Shown piece after piece: positions 10,723 to 21,939 of a stretch of DNA of 64,000 nucleotides (positions are counted from its first letter, which is position 1; each line of letters begins with the position of its first letter). Position numbers and translations under genes: made by a program. This DNA is from Euleptes europaea (Eukaryota; Chordata; Lepidosauria; Squamata; Sphaerodactylidae). The stretch spans positions 469,001 through 533,000 of the forward strand of contig NC_079323.1 of the NCBI RefSeq assembly GCF_029931775.1, read 5' to 3'. Under the pieces are notes generated by a model. That model did no database searches. It worked only from the letters and a program-made list of their open reading frames with translations, and was not told where the DNA came from.

Positions 10723-11112
10723 GATGAAGAAGAAGAGTTGGTTTTTATATGCTGACTTTCTCTACCACTTAAGGGAGACTCAAACCGGCTTACAATCCCC
10801 TTCCTTTCCCCTCCCCACAACAGACACCCTGTGAGGCAGGTGGGGCTGAGAGAGCTCTAAGAGAGCTGTGACCTGCCCAAGGTCACCCAGCTGGCTTCGT
10901 GTGGAGGAGTGGGGAAACAAACCCGGTTCACCAGATTAGCCTCCGTTGCTGGTTGGCCACTGTGTGGACTTGATGGGCCTTGGTCTGATCCAGCAGGGCC
11001 TTTCTTATGTTCTTATGCTCATGTGGAGGAGTGGGAAATCAAACCCAGTTCTCCAGATCAGACTCTACCGCTCCAAACCACTGCTCTTAACCGCTACACC
11101 ATGCTGGCTCTC
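10723..11112 (-). mobile_element. CORE/MIR-like SINE with nested LINE end
   Basis: GAA tail at 10727 and tRNA-like head ending at 11112. The middle is interrupted at about 10951-11021 by 'ggttggccactgtgtggact...atgttcttatg', the 3' terminal segment of the CR1-type LINE that is longer at 11528-11898. Confidence 0.7.
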
Positions 11113-11431
11113 TTCCGACAGATCATCTGCTTCAAAAGTGGGGTTCCAAGATTGTTCATCTCCCCAGAAGGATTCAGAGGTTGGGGCCACAAAGGCAGCT
11201 TATCCTGAAGGTTTCCTCTGGGGCTGAGTCAGGCCTGTCAATCAGTCCTGGAGAACATAAAACGGAAGTCATAAATAAAACCCTTAAAACGGCCAGGTCT
11301 GAAAGGGCTTCTCTTGCCACGTCCAGCCTTGTAAGTCGCAGAGGCTTAGCTGGGAGCTGACTTCACCCCACCCTCGCTGGCTCCACGTGTGGTTTCAGGG
11401 CACCTTTTGGGATACAGCTGAGGTACAGCAG

Positions 11432-12012
11432 CCGGGGTTGCCAACTCTGGCCTGGGACATTCCTGGAGATTTGGGCGTGGAGCCTGGGGGGCAGGGTTTG
11501 GGGAGGGGAGGGACCTCAGTGAGGTATAAGATGCAAAACAGACAAAAGGAAGTATTTCTTCACACAAAGCATCATTAAATTGTGGAACTCCCTGCCCCAG
11601 GATGTGGTGATAGCTGCCAACTTGGAAGGCTTGAAGAGGGGAGTGGACATGTTCATGGAGGAGAGGGCTTTCCAGGGCTACTAGTAGAAATGAATACTAG
11701 TTGTGATGCATACCTATTCTCTCCAGTACCAGAGGAGCATGCCCATTATATGAGGTGCTGTGGAACACAGGCAGGACGGTGCTGCTGCAGTTGTCTTGTT
11801 TGTGGGCTTCCCGGAGGCACCTGGTTGGCCACTGTGTGAACAGACTGCTGGACTTGATGGGCCTTGGTCTGATCCAGCACGGCCTTTCTTCTGTTCTTAA
11901 TGCAACAGAGTCCAAATCTGCCATTTTCTCCCGGGGAATGAATCTCTGCAGTCTGGAGGCCAGTGGTCATTCCAGGAGGTCTCCAGGCCCCACCCGGAGG
12001 CTGGCAACTCTA
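11432..12012. repeat. Short inverted-repeat element split by a LINE insertion
   Basis: Left half 11432-11527 (ggggttgccaactctggcct...aggtataa) and right half 11905-12012 (agagtccaaatctgcc...ggctggcaactct) belong to one copy of the 'agggttgcca' family (long-arm subfamily). Confidence 0.6.
11528..11904 (+). mobile_element. CR1-type LINE 3' end nested in a repeat
   Basis: Contains 'tggaactccctgccccagga', 'gttcatggaggagagggct', 'ctggacttgatgggccttgg' and the terminal 'cttctgttctta'. It is flanked by ATGCAA on both sides (11528-11533 and 11899-11904), a likely 6-bp target-site duplication. Confidence 0.6.
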
Positions 12013-12019
12013 GAGACAG

Positions 12020-12744
12020 CCCATCTGGCTTTGAGGTCTACTTCTACGTATGATGGGCCCCATCCAGATAATCCCTGCAAAGGCTTCTCCACTGCTCGAA
12101 TCCTCCAGCCCTGGAGGTGGCCAGCAGTTGCTGGTGATGCCACAGGGCTCTTCCCAGCCCCCCCCCGCCACGCATGGCCCCATGTGATGAGCTCTGTGTC
12201 ATATGTCCAGCAAGGAGGAGCTGCCCTGGTGCAATTCGTGACAGACAATCTTCTGCTGCAGCGGATGCACAATTGGGGAGGGGGGGTTTCTAAAGGCATG
12301 GGCCAGAGTGCCCGAGTTCCTGAATCCCAGCCCCTTCTTCATTCCTCCCCGTGAGATCTTCTGGAGCTTTTTGTTTGGGAGTCCTTTGCAAAAAATGACT
12401 GTGGCGCTAGATGAGCCTTCTTCTTATGGCCAGGAGAGATGAGGAGGGGCGGCCCAAACGAAGTTTTGGGGGTGCGGGGCTTTGCGGCAGCCCAATGGAG
12501 GGCAAAAACCAGCCTTTGGACTGGTCACCGTGTGTGTGTGTGTGGTGGTGGTGGGGTTTCTTTTCAAGAGCAACATTCCCATGACGTAGCTATAGCTCAT
12601 GACCATCTTTGCCCATGTGAACCGGCCAGAGCACTTGCATCTTCTTTCGAGGCCCTGCTCAACACAAGCACAGTGTTGTGGGCACGCTGGGTGACTGCTG
12701 GAGATGAAGCCTTTTTGCTGGTGGCTCCTAGATGATGGAAACAG
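12020..12744. other. No gene recognised
   Basis: Unique-looking DNA with a short (TG)n run at about 12531-12544. The open frames are not protein-like. Confidence 0.35.
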
Positions 12745-12925
12745 GGAGAGGGAGGGGTTGAGGCTCAGTGGAAGAGCATGCCCTTGGCATTCAGAAAGTC
12801 CCAGGTTCAATCCCCGGCATCTCTAGTTAGAACAAGATCAGGTCATAGGTGGTGTGAAAGACGCCTGCCTGAGACCCTGGGGAGCCGCTGCCAGTCAGAA
12901 GACACAACACTGACCTTGGTGGATG
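12745..12925 (+). mobile_element. tRNA-derived SINE
   Basis: Head 'gaggggttgaggctcagtgg', box B 'ggttcaatccccggc', 'gagccgctgccagtcagaag'. It is followed at about 12930 by a short CR1-like scrap ('aaaacagatgaaaggaagcg'). Confidence 0.7.
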
Positions 12926-13569
12926 TAGAGTGTTCAAAACAGATGAAAGGAAGCGTTTCTTCACACACCTAGTTCAGGGCTTCATGGGATTCGATTGGGG
13001 GACACATTTAGCCTCTCTGGCTACAGCTGCTGAGGCTTATTTTTATCCTTCCTTATGTTGAGTGTTTCCGTCCTGTTGCCTTTCTATTTAAAGCACTACA
13101 GAAGGCAGTTTGCATAACCACAAGACAACAAACAGTAGGAAAAACACTGAGCTCGTCAGCGGCTGCAAGGGGAAGCCACCCTGGGCCAGCAGGCCAGACG
13201 GAAAGGAGCTGCCCTCTAAGCCAGGGGCCCCTCGCCTCCTCCGAAGCTCTGCAAACAAAAGCAGAAAGTCCGGAGCAATTAGGAGCAAAGGTGACAGGCT
13301 GGTCTCCTCAAGGAGGGAACTCGACACATGAAGAGGTGAAGCTGCCTCATGCCGAATTACTCAGACCATCTACCCGCTGTCATGAAGGAGGTCCAAATCA
13401 GCCAAGCAGAGCAGGTATAATTATATTTATTGTGGACGTACAGCATAAGATCGTGGGCCAGGCCGAACCAGGACAACTTCCCCAACAATGACCAAACTAG
13501 GCCACTAGGTGGCAGCACCGACCATGCTCTAAGAACTTAAAGAACCTACAGAGGGTGATTCAGTTCTTT

Positions 13570-13953
13570 GAGGATGTATCATAAGAACATAAAAAAAGCC
13601 CTGCTGGATCAGACCAAGACCTATCAAGTCCAGGAGTCTGTTCATATGGTGGCCAACCAGGTGCCTCTAGGAAGCCCACAAGCAGGACGACTGCAGCAGC
13701 AGCATCCTGCCTGGATTCCACAGCACCTCATATAACAGGCATGCTCCTCTGAGACTGGAGAGAATAGGGATGCATCATGACTAGTATCCATTTTAACTAG
13801 TAGCCATGGATAGCCCTCTCCTCCATGAACATGTCCACTCCCCTCTTCAAGCCTTCCAAGTTGGCAGCCATCCCCACATCCTGGGGCAGGGAGTTCCACC
13901 ATTTAACTATGCGTTGGGTGAAGAAATACTTCTTTTTGTCTGTTTTGAATCTC
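13570..13953 (-). mobile_element. CR1-type LINE 3' end
   Basis: Reverse-oriented relative of 11528-11898: 'ataagaacat', 'gctggatcagaccaagacct', 'gtggccaaccaggtgcctct', 'gcagggagttccaccattta'. Confidence 0.7.
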
Positions 13954-14973
13954 TCATGTTAGCCAAATTGCTCTTTAACTTGGGGAATTAGCAAGCAAGA
14001 TGGCAAACTACAATATTTATATAGCGACAGCAACCTTTGTATACCAGAAATGGTAAATGTGACCTTTAAATAAAGACAGAAGCAGAGGATTCCGAATTAA
14101 GAGAGTTTACGTTGTTTTCTTTCAAATCAGTGATGCATACACACATACAGAGAAATCTAAGAAATAAGAGAGAGGAGTACAGAGACATTTGCCGTAAGGC
14201 AGGTAGGAATATTTTTACGGGGATATATGATACCTTACTGTAGTCCAGAGTTCCATAGGATCAAGATGAATAAATAGGGGGGGCATGGGGAATAAATAGA
14301 GGGCAGGGGTAGCCCCCTGCGTACTCTAGCATGACTGCTCACTCCGGCAGAGTGGCAGGCTGTATGAAAAGGGAAGCCCTAAGGTAAAACTATGGGTTTG
14401 GGCCACCCCAGATATACTGTTTTTCTGGGGGCTGGGAGAGGGGATTTACCCCTCCTAGGTTTCCAGGTGACAAAAGGTGACAAAAGGATTAATCTGTGGC
14501 TGCCGAGGTGGGCTAGTGAGAATTTGGAAATCTATTCTGATTCCAATGGCTTTTGCAACCTGGGAGGAACCGGGAGATCTCTGCTGAAGTGATTAGCTTT
14601 CTGGAATAATAGGCACAATCTCCGCAAACGTATGGGGCTCGCTGGTGCATAGCTGGAGGGACAACTCATCGCTGATATCAGGATCGCTGCTGATTGCCCA
14701 TTAAGCTGCTGATGTTACAATGGGAAAGTGGGGTGTTGGCACTGACTACGTGACTGTCTGCTTTCCATGACATGGCTGCGGCTGGAACAGAGTTTGCACA
14801 GGAACATGGAGTCTCTCAGGTTCACTGGAGGTTGCCCTTGCTTCTGCTTCCTAGCTGCCGGCTGCACGGAGCTCACAGGAGCGGCCGTGTCAGTTTTAAC
14901 GGAGCATGCAGCAGCCGTCCAGTAGCGTTTGGAGCAGGTGCGCGGCTGGAACAGTAGTCGTGTGCCTGCATAT
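13954..14973. other. No gene recognised
   Basis: No supported gene or familiar repeat, apart from a truncated 'agggttgcca'-family end at 14974-14998. Confidence 0.3.
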
Positions 14974-15004
14974 TGGGTTGCCAGGTCCAGTCTGGGAATT
15001 TAGG

Positions 15005-15600
15005 TGGCCCGAATGCTTTCACTCACCCTACAGCTTCAGCAGATGACCTCTGGTATTATGAGAGAGGGAGAAAAGCTTCTCCCTGTCCACTCTCGCCATA
15101 CCGTTCATAATTTTATAGACCTCTATCATGTCTCCCCTTAACTGCCTTCTTTCCAAGCTAAACAGCCCTAAGCGTTTTAACTGCTCCTCATAGGGCAATT
15201 GCTCTAGCCCCCTGATCATTTTGGTTGCTTTTTTTCTCCACCTTTTCAAGCTCTGCAATATCCTTTTTTAGGTGTGGTGACCAGAACTGAACACAGTATT
15301 CCAAGTGTGGTCTCACCACAGATTTGCACAAGGGCAGTATGACAGCAGCAGTTATATTTTCTATTCCTTGACTAATTATGGCCAGCATGGAATTTGCCTC
15401 TTTCACAGCAGCCACACGCTGGGTTGACATCTTCATTGAGCTATCCACTACCACCCCAAGATCCCTTTCTTGGCCTGTCGTTGCCAGCACAGATCCCATC
15501 AGTGTATATGTGAAATTGGGATTTTTGCCACAATATGCATCACTTTACACTTCCTCTCATTGAATCTCATTTGCCTTTTAATGCCCATTCCTCCAGTTTC
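15005..15600 (-). mobile_element. CR1 LINE, reverse-transcriptase C-terminal part
   Basis: Minus-strand translation in two overlapping frames gives DLGVVVDSSMKMSTQ, then VRPHLEYCVQFWSPHLKKDI, then MIRGLEQLPYEEQLKRLGLF and SLERRQLRGDMIEVYKI. This is the classic C-terminal portion of the CR1 ORF2 protein. It is frameshifted and therefore dead. Confidence 0.85.
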
Positions 15601-15649
15601 CCCACTTGCCAAATTCAGCTATGATGAAAATGCAACAAACCCGGACAAG

Positions 15650-16810
15650 TTGTTGTCACAGTCTCTGACATGTTACAGCACATAATCTATAGTATTCTGT
15701 TGTACATGTGTAGAATTATTTCCTATAAAACTAAAAAGCTACACATACAAACTGCTGAACAGTTATATAACTGAAGGTTTAGTTACTTTCAAAAGAGAAG
15801 GAACAAAAGCCTCTGGCTTCATTAAGCTGGTTTCTGAAATACTCCTGCCATCTGTCAGGAGAAATGCTTCTTCCACCCTTTCAAGGTCTTCCAGTGGGAA
15901 ACCTTTCACCCTTCCAAGATAATTCTTTTAAAGTAATCTTTAAGTGAAGAACTTAATCACCTTTTTTAATGTAAGAGCCTCTTCATATCTTATCAGTTAG
16001 AATGTCTTACTGCCCTCTTGAAGGACATAGAATGTCTTCCTGCCCTTTTCAATGCCATTATCAATGTCATTGAATGTTCTCTACCCTAGTCAAGGCTATG
16101 TAATGCAATGTAAGCATATAATTGTGTTTTATGATTTAAATGTGTAGACATTATACTATTGATTCACAAATATATGTAATGAATGCATCTTGTGCTGAGG
16201 ATGACAATGATGTTAAAATTGGGTATATAGAGTGATTACAAAGCTTAAAACTAATAGTTTTATGGTTTAGTAAAATAGACTAAGAGGATGTGGATGTCCA
16301 AATATGGTCTTATGAGTGGAGCAACTTAGCACACTAAGTGAGGTAGCTTAGCACCTACCTGTTGCAGGGTTATAGAACCCTCCAGATAACAAGTGTGCAG
16401 AATCTTTTTTACCTCCTTTTCAAGGAGTTTGAAACAGTATAAATACAGGCACAGTAGGACTAGATTTTCAGAGCTCAATCAGAGTCTCTCAGAAGAAAGG
16501 CTACTGGTATGTATGGTTTTGACTTATTCTAGATATTGTGAATTAGATACTTTAAACTGAATGAGATTTATTTGACTGTTATATTTGAAATGGATTTTAA
16601 AACTGAATAGTATGTAATACTTGCTTACTTTTACTGCATACATTGTAACAGAATACATTGTCACTGCATATATTGTAACAGAGTGTGAAGACTTTGTAAT
16701 TTGCATTTACACATTTTTACTAGAAGTATATCAATAAAAAGACTTGCTTTTAACAAAGTAAGTAAAGTCGTTGAGTCCTGCTTTGGTGACTGGCTGAAAA
16801 AGATAACATA
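15650..16810 (+). mobile_element. Probable LTR fossil (solo LTR)
   Basis: An AT-rich stretch with LTR-like layout: a TATA-type box (gtataaatacagg) near 16439 and a polyA-type signal (caataaaaagacttgc) near 16733 about 300 bp later, with TG.../...CA candidates at the ends. No internal retroviral region is seen. Family and age are undetermined and the ends are approximate. Confidence 0.4.
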
Positions 16811-16913
16811 TCGCTTCTCAGGAAGTGGTCCTTTCTAAGAGCCTAGTCACTTCAACAGCCCGACCCGCTTCATTGTGTCCTGGGAAAGTTCTGAACATTA
16901 GAATTAGAAGAAT

Positions 16914-17858
16914 CTAGAAAGAACCGCGCCCTTTGTGCCATAAAGCTTGGGCTATTCTCCTGCGGATCTCTCTGGTCCTCACCCCATAAATGACCGGGTT
17001 GAGCACTGGGGGCAGGATCACGTAGAGATTGGCTATGAGTATGTGGGCATAATGTGGGATGTTTTGTCCAAAGCGGTGGGTGAGGAAGGAGAAGAAGGCT
17101 GGGGTGTAGAACACAAAAATCACGGCCACGTGGGAGCTGCAGGTGCCCAGGGACTTCAGCCGGGCCTCCTTGGAGGGCAGCCGGAAAACGGCACGTAGGA
17201 TTTGCACGTAAGACAAAAGAATCAGGACCACATCCAACATGAGGAAGGTAATAGTAAACAAGCCATAAATCATATTGATCCTGATGTCGGCACAGGCCAG
17301 CTTGGCAATGCCCATGTGCTCACAGTACGTGTGGGAAATAATGATCCGAGGACTACAGAAAGGCAAGCGCAGAGTAAGCATAGCAATGGGAAATACGAGG
17401 ATAAACGTTCTCAGCACCACTATGGAACACAGCCAGGCTACACGGCTCTTGGTCAAGATCATGGCATACCTCAAGGGGTGACAGATGGCCACGTATCTGT
17501 CAAAGGCCATACAGGTCAGCACAACGGACTCCATGCCCGTGAAGGTGTGGATGAAGAACATCTGGGTCAGGCAGGCCCCAAAGCTGATCTCCCCGAGACC
17601 AAACCAGAAGATGGCCAGCATCTTGGGCAGGGTGGACGTGGAGAGGCCCAGGTCGATGGCCGAGAGCACCGAGAGGAAGTAGAACATGGGCTGGTGAAGG
17701 CTGGCCTCTGTCTTCACAATGAAGAGGATGGTGGAGTTCCCCAGCAGGGCGATGAGGTACCCCAGGCAGAAGGGGACCGAGAGCCAGGCGTGAAAGGATT
17801 GTAGCCCAGGGACACCCAGCAGGAAGAAGGTGGGCAAATAGGAATGGGTGCTGTTCAA
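16914..17858 (-). CDS. Class I olfactory receptor, intact
   Basis: Single-exon odorant receptor of 314 residues, complete from an N-glycosylation-bearing start ([12 protein letters not shown]) to a typical basic tail ([17 protein letters not shown]). Motifs: [12 protein letters not shown] in TM1, [43 protein letters not shown]2 with [38 protein letters not shown] and [12 protein letters not shown]. The [15 protein letters not shown] signature points to the OR52-like part of class I. It is the closest relative of the truncated copies at 33109-33672 and 47946-48509; upstream flanks to about 18010 are also shared. No defect seen. Confidence 0.9.
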   Translation of the reverse strand: MNSTHSYLPTFFLLGVPGLQSFHAWLSVPFCLGYLIALLGNSTILFIVKTEASLHQPMFYFLSVLSAIDLGLSTSTLPKMLAIFWFGLGEISFGACLTQMFFIHTFTGMESVVLTCMAFDRYVAICHPLRYAMILTKSRVAWLCSIVVLRTFILVFPIAMLTLRLPFCSPRIIISHTYCEHMGIAKLACADIRINMIYGLFTITFLMLDVVLILLSYVQILRAVFRLPSKEARLKSLGTCSSHVAVIFVFYTPAFFSFLTHRFGQNIPHYAHILIANLYVILPPVLNPVIYGVRTREIRRRIAQALWHKGRGSF

Positions 17859-18082
17859 CAGGTAGAGTCTCCTGTATCCCGGAAAGTAAAGTAAAAAAGA
17901 TGGCAGAGTGTGCAGCAGTATGTGTCCACCACCAATAAAGAGGTGATAATAGATTCATTTTAGAAATATTTTGCCCCATGTGTTTCAAATAATAACCTCT
18001 CCTCAGGCACAATGTAATGTGTAGTTCTTATCCCATAATTAAGTACGTAGTAATGTATACATTACATACCATTCCTTCAAGA

Positions 18083-18161
18083 AATATAATATAATATAAT
18101 ATAATATAATATAATATAATATAATATAATATAATATAATATAATATAATATAATATAATA
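18083..18161. repeat. (ATAAT)n microsatellite
   Basis: About 16 uninterrupted units of ATAAT, directly abutting the BovB element; it may have been or become its AT-rich target. Confidence 0.9.
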
Positions 18162-19265
18162 TGTATAAAATGGGCGATAGAGATCACATTGCAAATCTAC
18201 ATTGGTTATTGGAGCATACGAGAGAATTTCAGAAGAAAATCAGCTTGTGTTTCATAGATTACAGCAAGGCTTTTGACTGTGTGGCTCATGAAAAGCTATG
18301 GCTGGTTTTAAAGGAAATGGGTGTGCCACAACATCTGATTGTTTGATGCACAACCTGCGCTCTGGACAAGAGGCCACGGTTAGGACCGAATGGTTTCCAA
18401 TTGGCAAAGGTGTCAGACAAGGATGTATTTTATCTCCCCATCTCTTCAGTCTGTATGCAGAAGATATCATAAGGAAAGCTGGATTGGATTTAGATGAAGG
18501 TGGAGTGAAACTGATGGAAGGAACCTGAAGAATCTGAGATGCAATAATGACACCACATTATTGGGAGAAAACAGTGAAGCCTTGAAATGACTACTGATGA
18601 AAATTAATGCAGAAAGTGCCAAGGCAGGATTATAAGAGAACAGCAAGAAGACAAAAGTAATGACTACTTGGGAATTACTCAATGTAAGGCTGATGATGAA
18701 GAGATTGAAATGGTTCAAGATTTTCTATTCCTTGGCTCCAAGAAATCAGAACCAAGATATCAGAAGGAGACTGAAATTGGGAAGGGAAATCATGAAGGAG
18801 CTAGAAAAGTTCCTTGAGTGTAAGGATGTGTTATCAGTGATCAAGATCAAGATAATTCATACTATAGTATTCCCGATTACTATGTATGGGTGTGAAAGTT
18901 GAACAGTGAAGAAAGCTGACAGGAGGAAAGTTGATTCATTTGAAATGTGGTGTGGGAGGAGAGTGGACAGCCAGAAAGACAAATAAGCGCATTCTAGATC
19001 AAATCAAGCCTGAACTCTCCCTAGAAGGTCACATTATGAGATGACAAGAACCCCCGGAAAAGACAAGAATTCTAGGAACAGTTGAAGGCAGCAGCAAAAG
19101 AGGAAGATGCAACATGAGATGGACGGACTCCATCAAGGAAGCCCCGGCTCTCCGTCTGCGAGACCAGAGCAAGGCTGTTAACAGCAGGACTTTTCGGAGA
19201 GGTCGTTAATTCAGAGGGACACCATAAGTCGGAAGCAACTTCATGGCACTTGACACACACACAAA
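18162..19265 (+). mobile_element. BovB/RTE LINE, 5'-truncated and broken
   Basis: RTE-clade reverse transcriptase of the BovB type. Readable blocks in order: DRDHIANLHWLLEHTREFQK, FIDYSKAFDCVAHEKLW, SGQEATVRTEWF, GKGVRQGCILSPHLFSLYAE, RRRLKLGREIMKELEKF and FPITMYGCES. The 3' end is typical of BovB (aagtcggaagcaacttcat, then a CA-rich tail). Several frame breaks are present. BovB is the family known for horizontal spread among squamates and ruminants. It sits in the flank shared with the OR pseudogene block at 33800-34060, which lacks it. Confidence 0.88.
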
Positions 19266-20007
19266 ATATAATCATAATATTGTGAGCTGCCTTGAGCACC
19301 ATAGGAGGAAAGGGGGATAACAAATATTTTGACTAAAAAACAAACAAATGGAATTATTGCACCCATTGAAAGAAAGAGGGGCTGCAGATGCCCTGGAATA
19401 CCAGGGAATTCCCTGGTCAGCTATACTTCTGACCTTGCTATTGAACCAGCTTATCTTCCACTAGATTTCATGTCTCTCCTACTTTGCTTCTCATATTTTG
19501 GGGTGGCCCCCACCCACACTGTACCTGCTTCCCCCTCGTGCTGGATAGAGCAGGTCCTGCCGGCTCACCTGGTGAGCATACCGGTGGTCGTCTTCTCAGA
19601 GTCAAAGGGGACGCCCAGGTGAGGGGCTGGCAGCTGCTGCATCCTAGCTGGGGCTCCCTCTGGTCAGCTCTGAGGCTGCTTAATGGAGCCACAAGGATAA
19701 TTTATAGCATCTGCTTGGAAGTCCATGGTTGGGGCCTAAGTAACCATCTTCCCTCCCTTGGAGTCCCAGAGGCGAGCTCCCCCATTGCCCACGCCTGGAA
19801 TGTCAGGGGGATCTCGAGGAACTGACGTCCCCCTCAGGTCTCAGCCTGGCTTCCATGGAGGCCTTGAGTGCCAGAGACCCCGGGGGAATGGAGGGGGGGT
19901 TATGCTGAAAGAGGAGTGGTTTTTTTTACCTACACTCTGGGCTAGAAAGAATGCACAGACTGCCTGAAGGTAATCCCAGGGATATACCTGTAATCATTTG
20001 TTTAGTT

Positions 20008-20475
20008 TTGTCGAAGGCTTTCACGGTCAGAGTTCATTGGTTCTTGTAGGTTATCCGGGCTGTGTGACCGTGGTCTTGGTATTTTCTTTCCTGACGTTTC
20101 GCCAGCAGCTGTGGCCGGCATCTTCAGAGGAGTAACACTGAAGGACAGTGTCTCTCAGTGTCAAGTGTGTAGGAAGAGTAATATATAGTCAGATTGGCTT
20201 GGCTTCCTGTCCTAAAAACCTCCAGACTAGCAAAGACTATAGTCCACAATAGCCATGCAGATTAGCTTTGGATTTCACACATTAACAGATCACTTCAGGA
20301 TACAATGGTTCCATATTAACATACCACACCCTCATTAGCACATTATCTTGATACTTACAGGACAATGGTTAGCACATTACCTTTGATACTTTTTGCAGGA
20401 CAATGATTCAGCTCAAACCCAACCCCTGTATCCCTCCAGATGGGACTGGGTGAGCCCCATCTTTTAAACTACTCT
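20008..20475 (-). mobile_element. Penelope-like element terminal region
   Basis: Starts with 'ttgtcgaaggctttcacgg' and includes 'ggttatccgggctgtgtgac' and the hammerhead core; continues through about 330 bp of non-coding sequence. Only a terminal-repeat part is present, without reverse transcriptase. Confidence 0.6.
20089..20131 (-). ncRNA. Hammerhead ribozyme motif
   Basis: Minus strand: UCCU, then CUGAAGA, stem II arm GCCGGC, 7-nt loop, arm GCUGGC, then GAAAC, GUC, and AGGA. Stem II pairs over six positions (one G-U); stem I pairs UCCU/AGGA. Stem III is the minimal palindromic ACGU, so cleavage would be expected mainly in dimeric or tandem transcripts, as described for Penelope-like elements. 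All invariant core residues are present. Activity is inferred. Confidence 0.65.
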
Positions 20476-20794
20476 TCTGCTATGCAGACTAGTCTTCAGT
20501 TGGGTGCTATACCTGGAAAGTTGGTCAGACAAAGTTGGCTCCAATTACATGACCCCTTCCTCAAAAGGGCCCCCACTATTGGGCCCTAACAAAACCACTC
20601 AAAAAAGAAAGAAAAAAGGGGTAAAACACAGAGCCGTGCCTCTGAGCAAAGGCAAATAGCTGAACCCGGGAATCGCCTACTCGGGAATTGTCTATTTGGC
20701 TTCTGGTAGACCCCCAGGTTTTGGCGTTCGGCAATCCTGAAGCCTGAAAATTACCAAAACAGCTAATTTCAGGTTTATTTTCAGTTTATCAATA

Positions 20795-20990
20795 TACACA
20801 GCCCTACTGAGAGGTTTCCAAGTTCAATTTCCAGCATCTCCAGTTCAAAGGACCAGTTAGTAGGTGATGTGAAAGACCCTTTTCTGCCTGAGACACTGGA
20901 AAGCCGCTGCCAGTCCGAGTGGACAATCCTGACCCTGATGGACTGAGGGTCTGATTCACTATAAGGCAGCTTCACGTTTTCATGCGACTG
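20795..20990 (+). mobile_element. tRNA-derived SINE, head degraded
   Basis: Box B 'agttcaatttccagc' degraded; body 'agccgctgccagtccgagtg' and end 'aaggcagcttcacg' are clear. Confidence 0.7.
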
Positions 20991-21207
20991 TCCCATCGGG
21001 CAGGTTTGTTCTCAGTGTTTCCGCTCTAGCCAGGCAGCCCACCGTATCAGTGACTTTGGCTGGGCTTTCTGATTCCCTCCAATAAGCCCAGTGACCAGGG
21101 ACTTGCCAGGCTGGGGAACAGCTTCCCTCAAAAAAGCTGCAAGGCAGGTGGGGATGATTGAGGCAAGGCCTGTTACTGGGAAGCCACCAGTCTGCAGAAA
21201 GCTTGCC

Positions 21208-21417
21208 AACCTCCAGATGGTGTCTGGAGATCTCCTGCTATTACAACCGATCTCCGGGCAACAGAGATAAATTCTCCTGGAGAAAATGGCCACTTTGGAA
21301 GGTAGCATCTATGGCATTAGATCCCATTGAAGTCCCTCCCCTCCCCAACCCCCACCCTCCTCAGGGTCCACCCCACAAATTTCCAAGTATTTCCCGACTC
21401 GGACCTGACAACCCTCA
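21208..21417. repeat. Short inverted-repeat element ('agggttgcca' family)
   Basis: 'ccaacctccagatggtgtct' to 'ggacctgacaaccct', with the conserved interior 'gaagtccctcccctcccc'. Ends slightly degraded. Confidence 0.6.
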
Positions 21418-21589
21418 TCTGCAGTGAAACCTCCCATGGTTCAGAAGAATGATCAGAACATCTAATTATCAGATCTTCTTGCATTTGTGGCATTTTGCAG
21501 TCTTTGCTGGACATTCTGTCCTATATGGATGCTGCAGCGTTTGCATGTACAACAGCCCTGCTTTTGGGTATTGCAAGATGGATTTTGTG

Positions 21590-21826
21590 GTTGGGGGTGG
21601 TGTCTCTGGGTTGGCAGAGGCTAATCTGGTGAACTGGATTTGTTTCTCTGCCCCTACACATAAAGCCAGCTGGGTGACCTTGGGCAAGTCACAGCTCTGT
21701 TAGAGCTCTCTCAGCCCCACCTACCTCACAGGGTGTCTGTTGTGGGGGGGGGGGAAGGGAAGGTGATTGTAAGCCGGGTTGAGTTTCCCTTAAGTGGTAG
21801 AGAAAGTTGGCATATAAAAACCAACT
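21590..21826 (+). mobile_element. CORE/MIR-like SINE
   Basis: Plus-strand copy: 'ggctaatctggtgaactgga', 'ctgggtgaccttgggcaagt', 'gggtgtctgttgtgggg', 'aagttggcatataaaaacca', ending in an expanded TTC tail. The head is truncated. Confidence 0.75.
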
Positions 21827-21935
21827 CTTCTTCTTCTTCTTCTTCTTCTTCTTCTTCTTCTTCTTCTTCTTCTTCTTCTTCTTCTTCTTCTTCTTCTTCT
21901 TCTTCTTCTTCTTCTTCTTCTTCTTCTTCTTCTTC
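21826..21935. repeat. (TTC)n microsatellite grown from a SINE tail
   Basis: About 36 nearly perfect TTC units directly after the SINE 3' end. Other copies of this SINE have only 3 to 6 units, so this is an expansion. The apparent poly-Ser and poly-Lys frames here are artefacts. Confidence 0.9.
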
Positions 21936-21939
21936 CCCA

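Larger units (their letters stand above)
19765..21475. repeat. Old local duplication, copy A
   Basis: Shares collinear segments with 22985-24465: 'gagctcccccattgccca' (19769 against 22992), 'gccagagaccc', 'ggctttctgatt' with 'cttgccaggctggg' (21060-21115 against 24034-24085) and 'tgaaac.tccca..' then 'catctaatta' (21425-21465 against 24414-24460). Different transposons have since landed in each copy (Penelope here, SINEs in the other). Confidence 0.6.

Noticed and set aside
17202-17804. 200-residue plus-strand open frame
   Set aside because: Antisense of the OR at 16914-17858.
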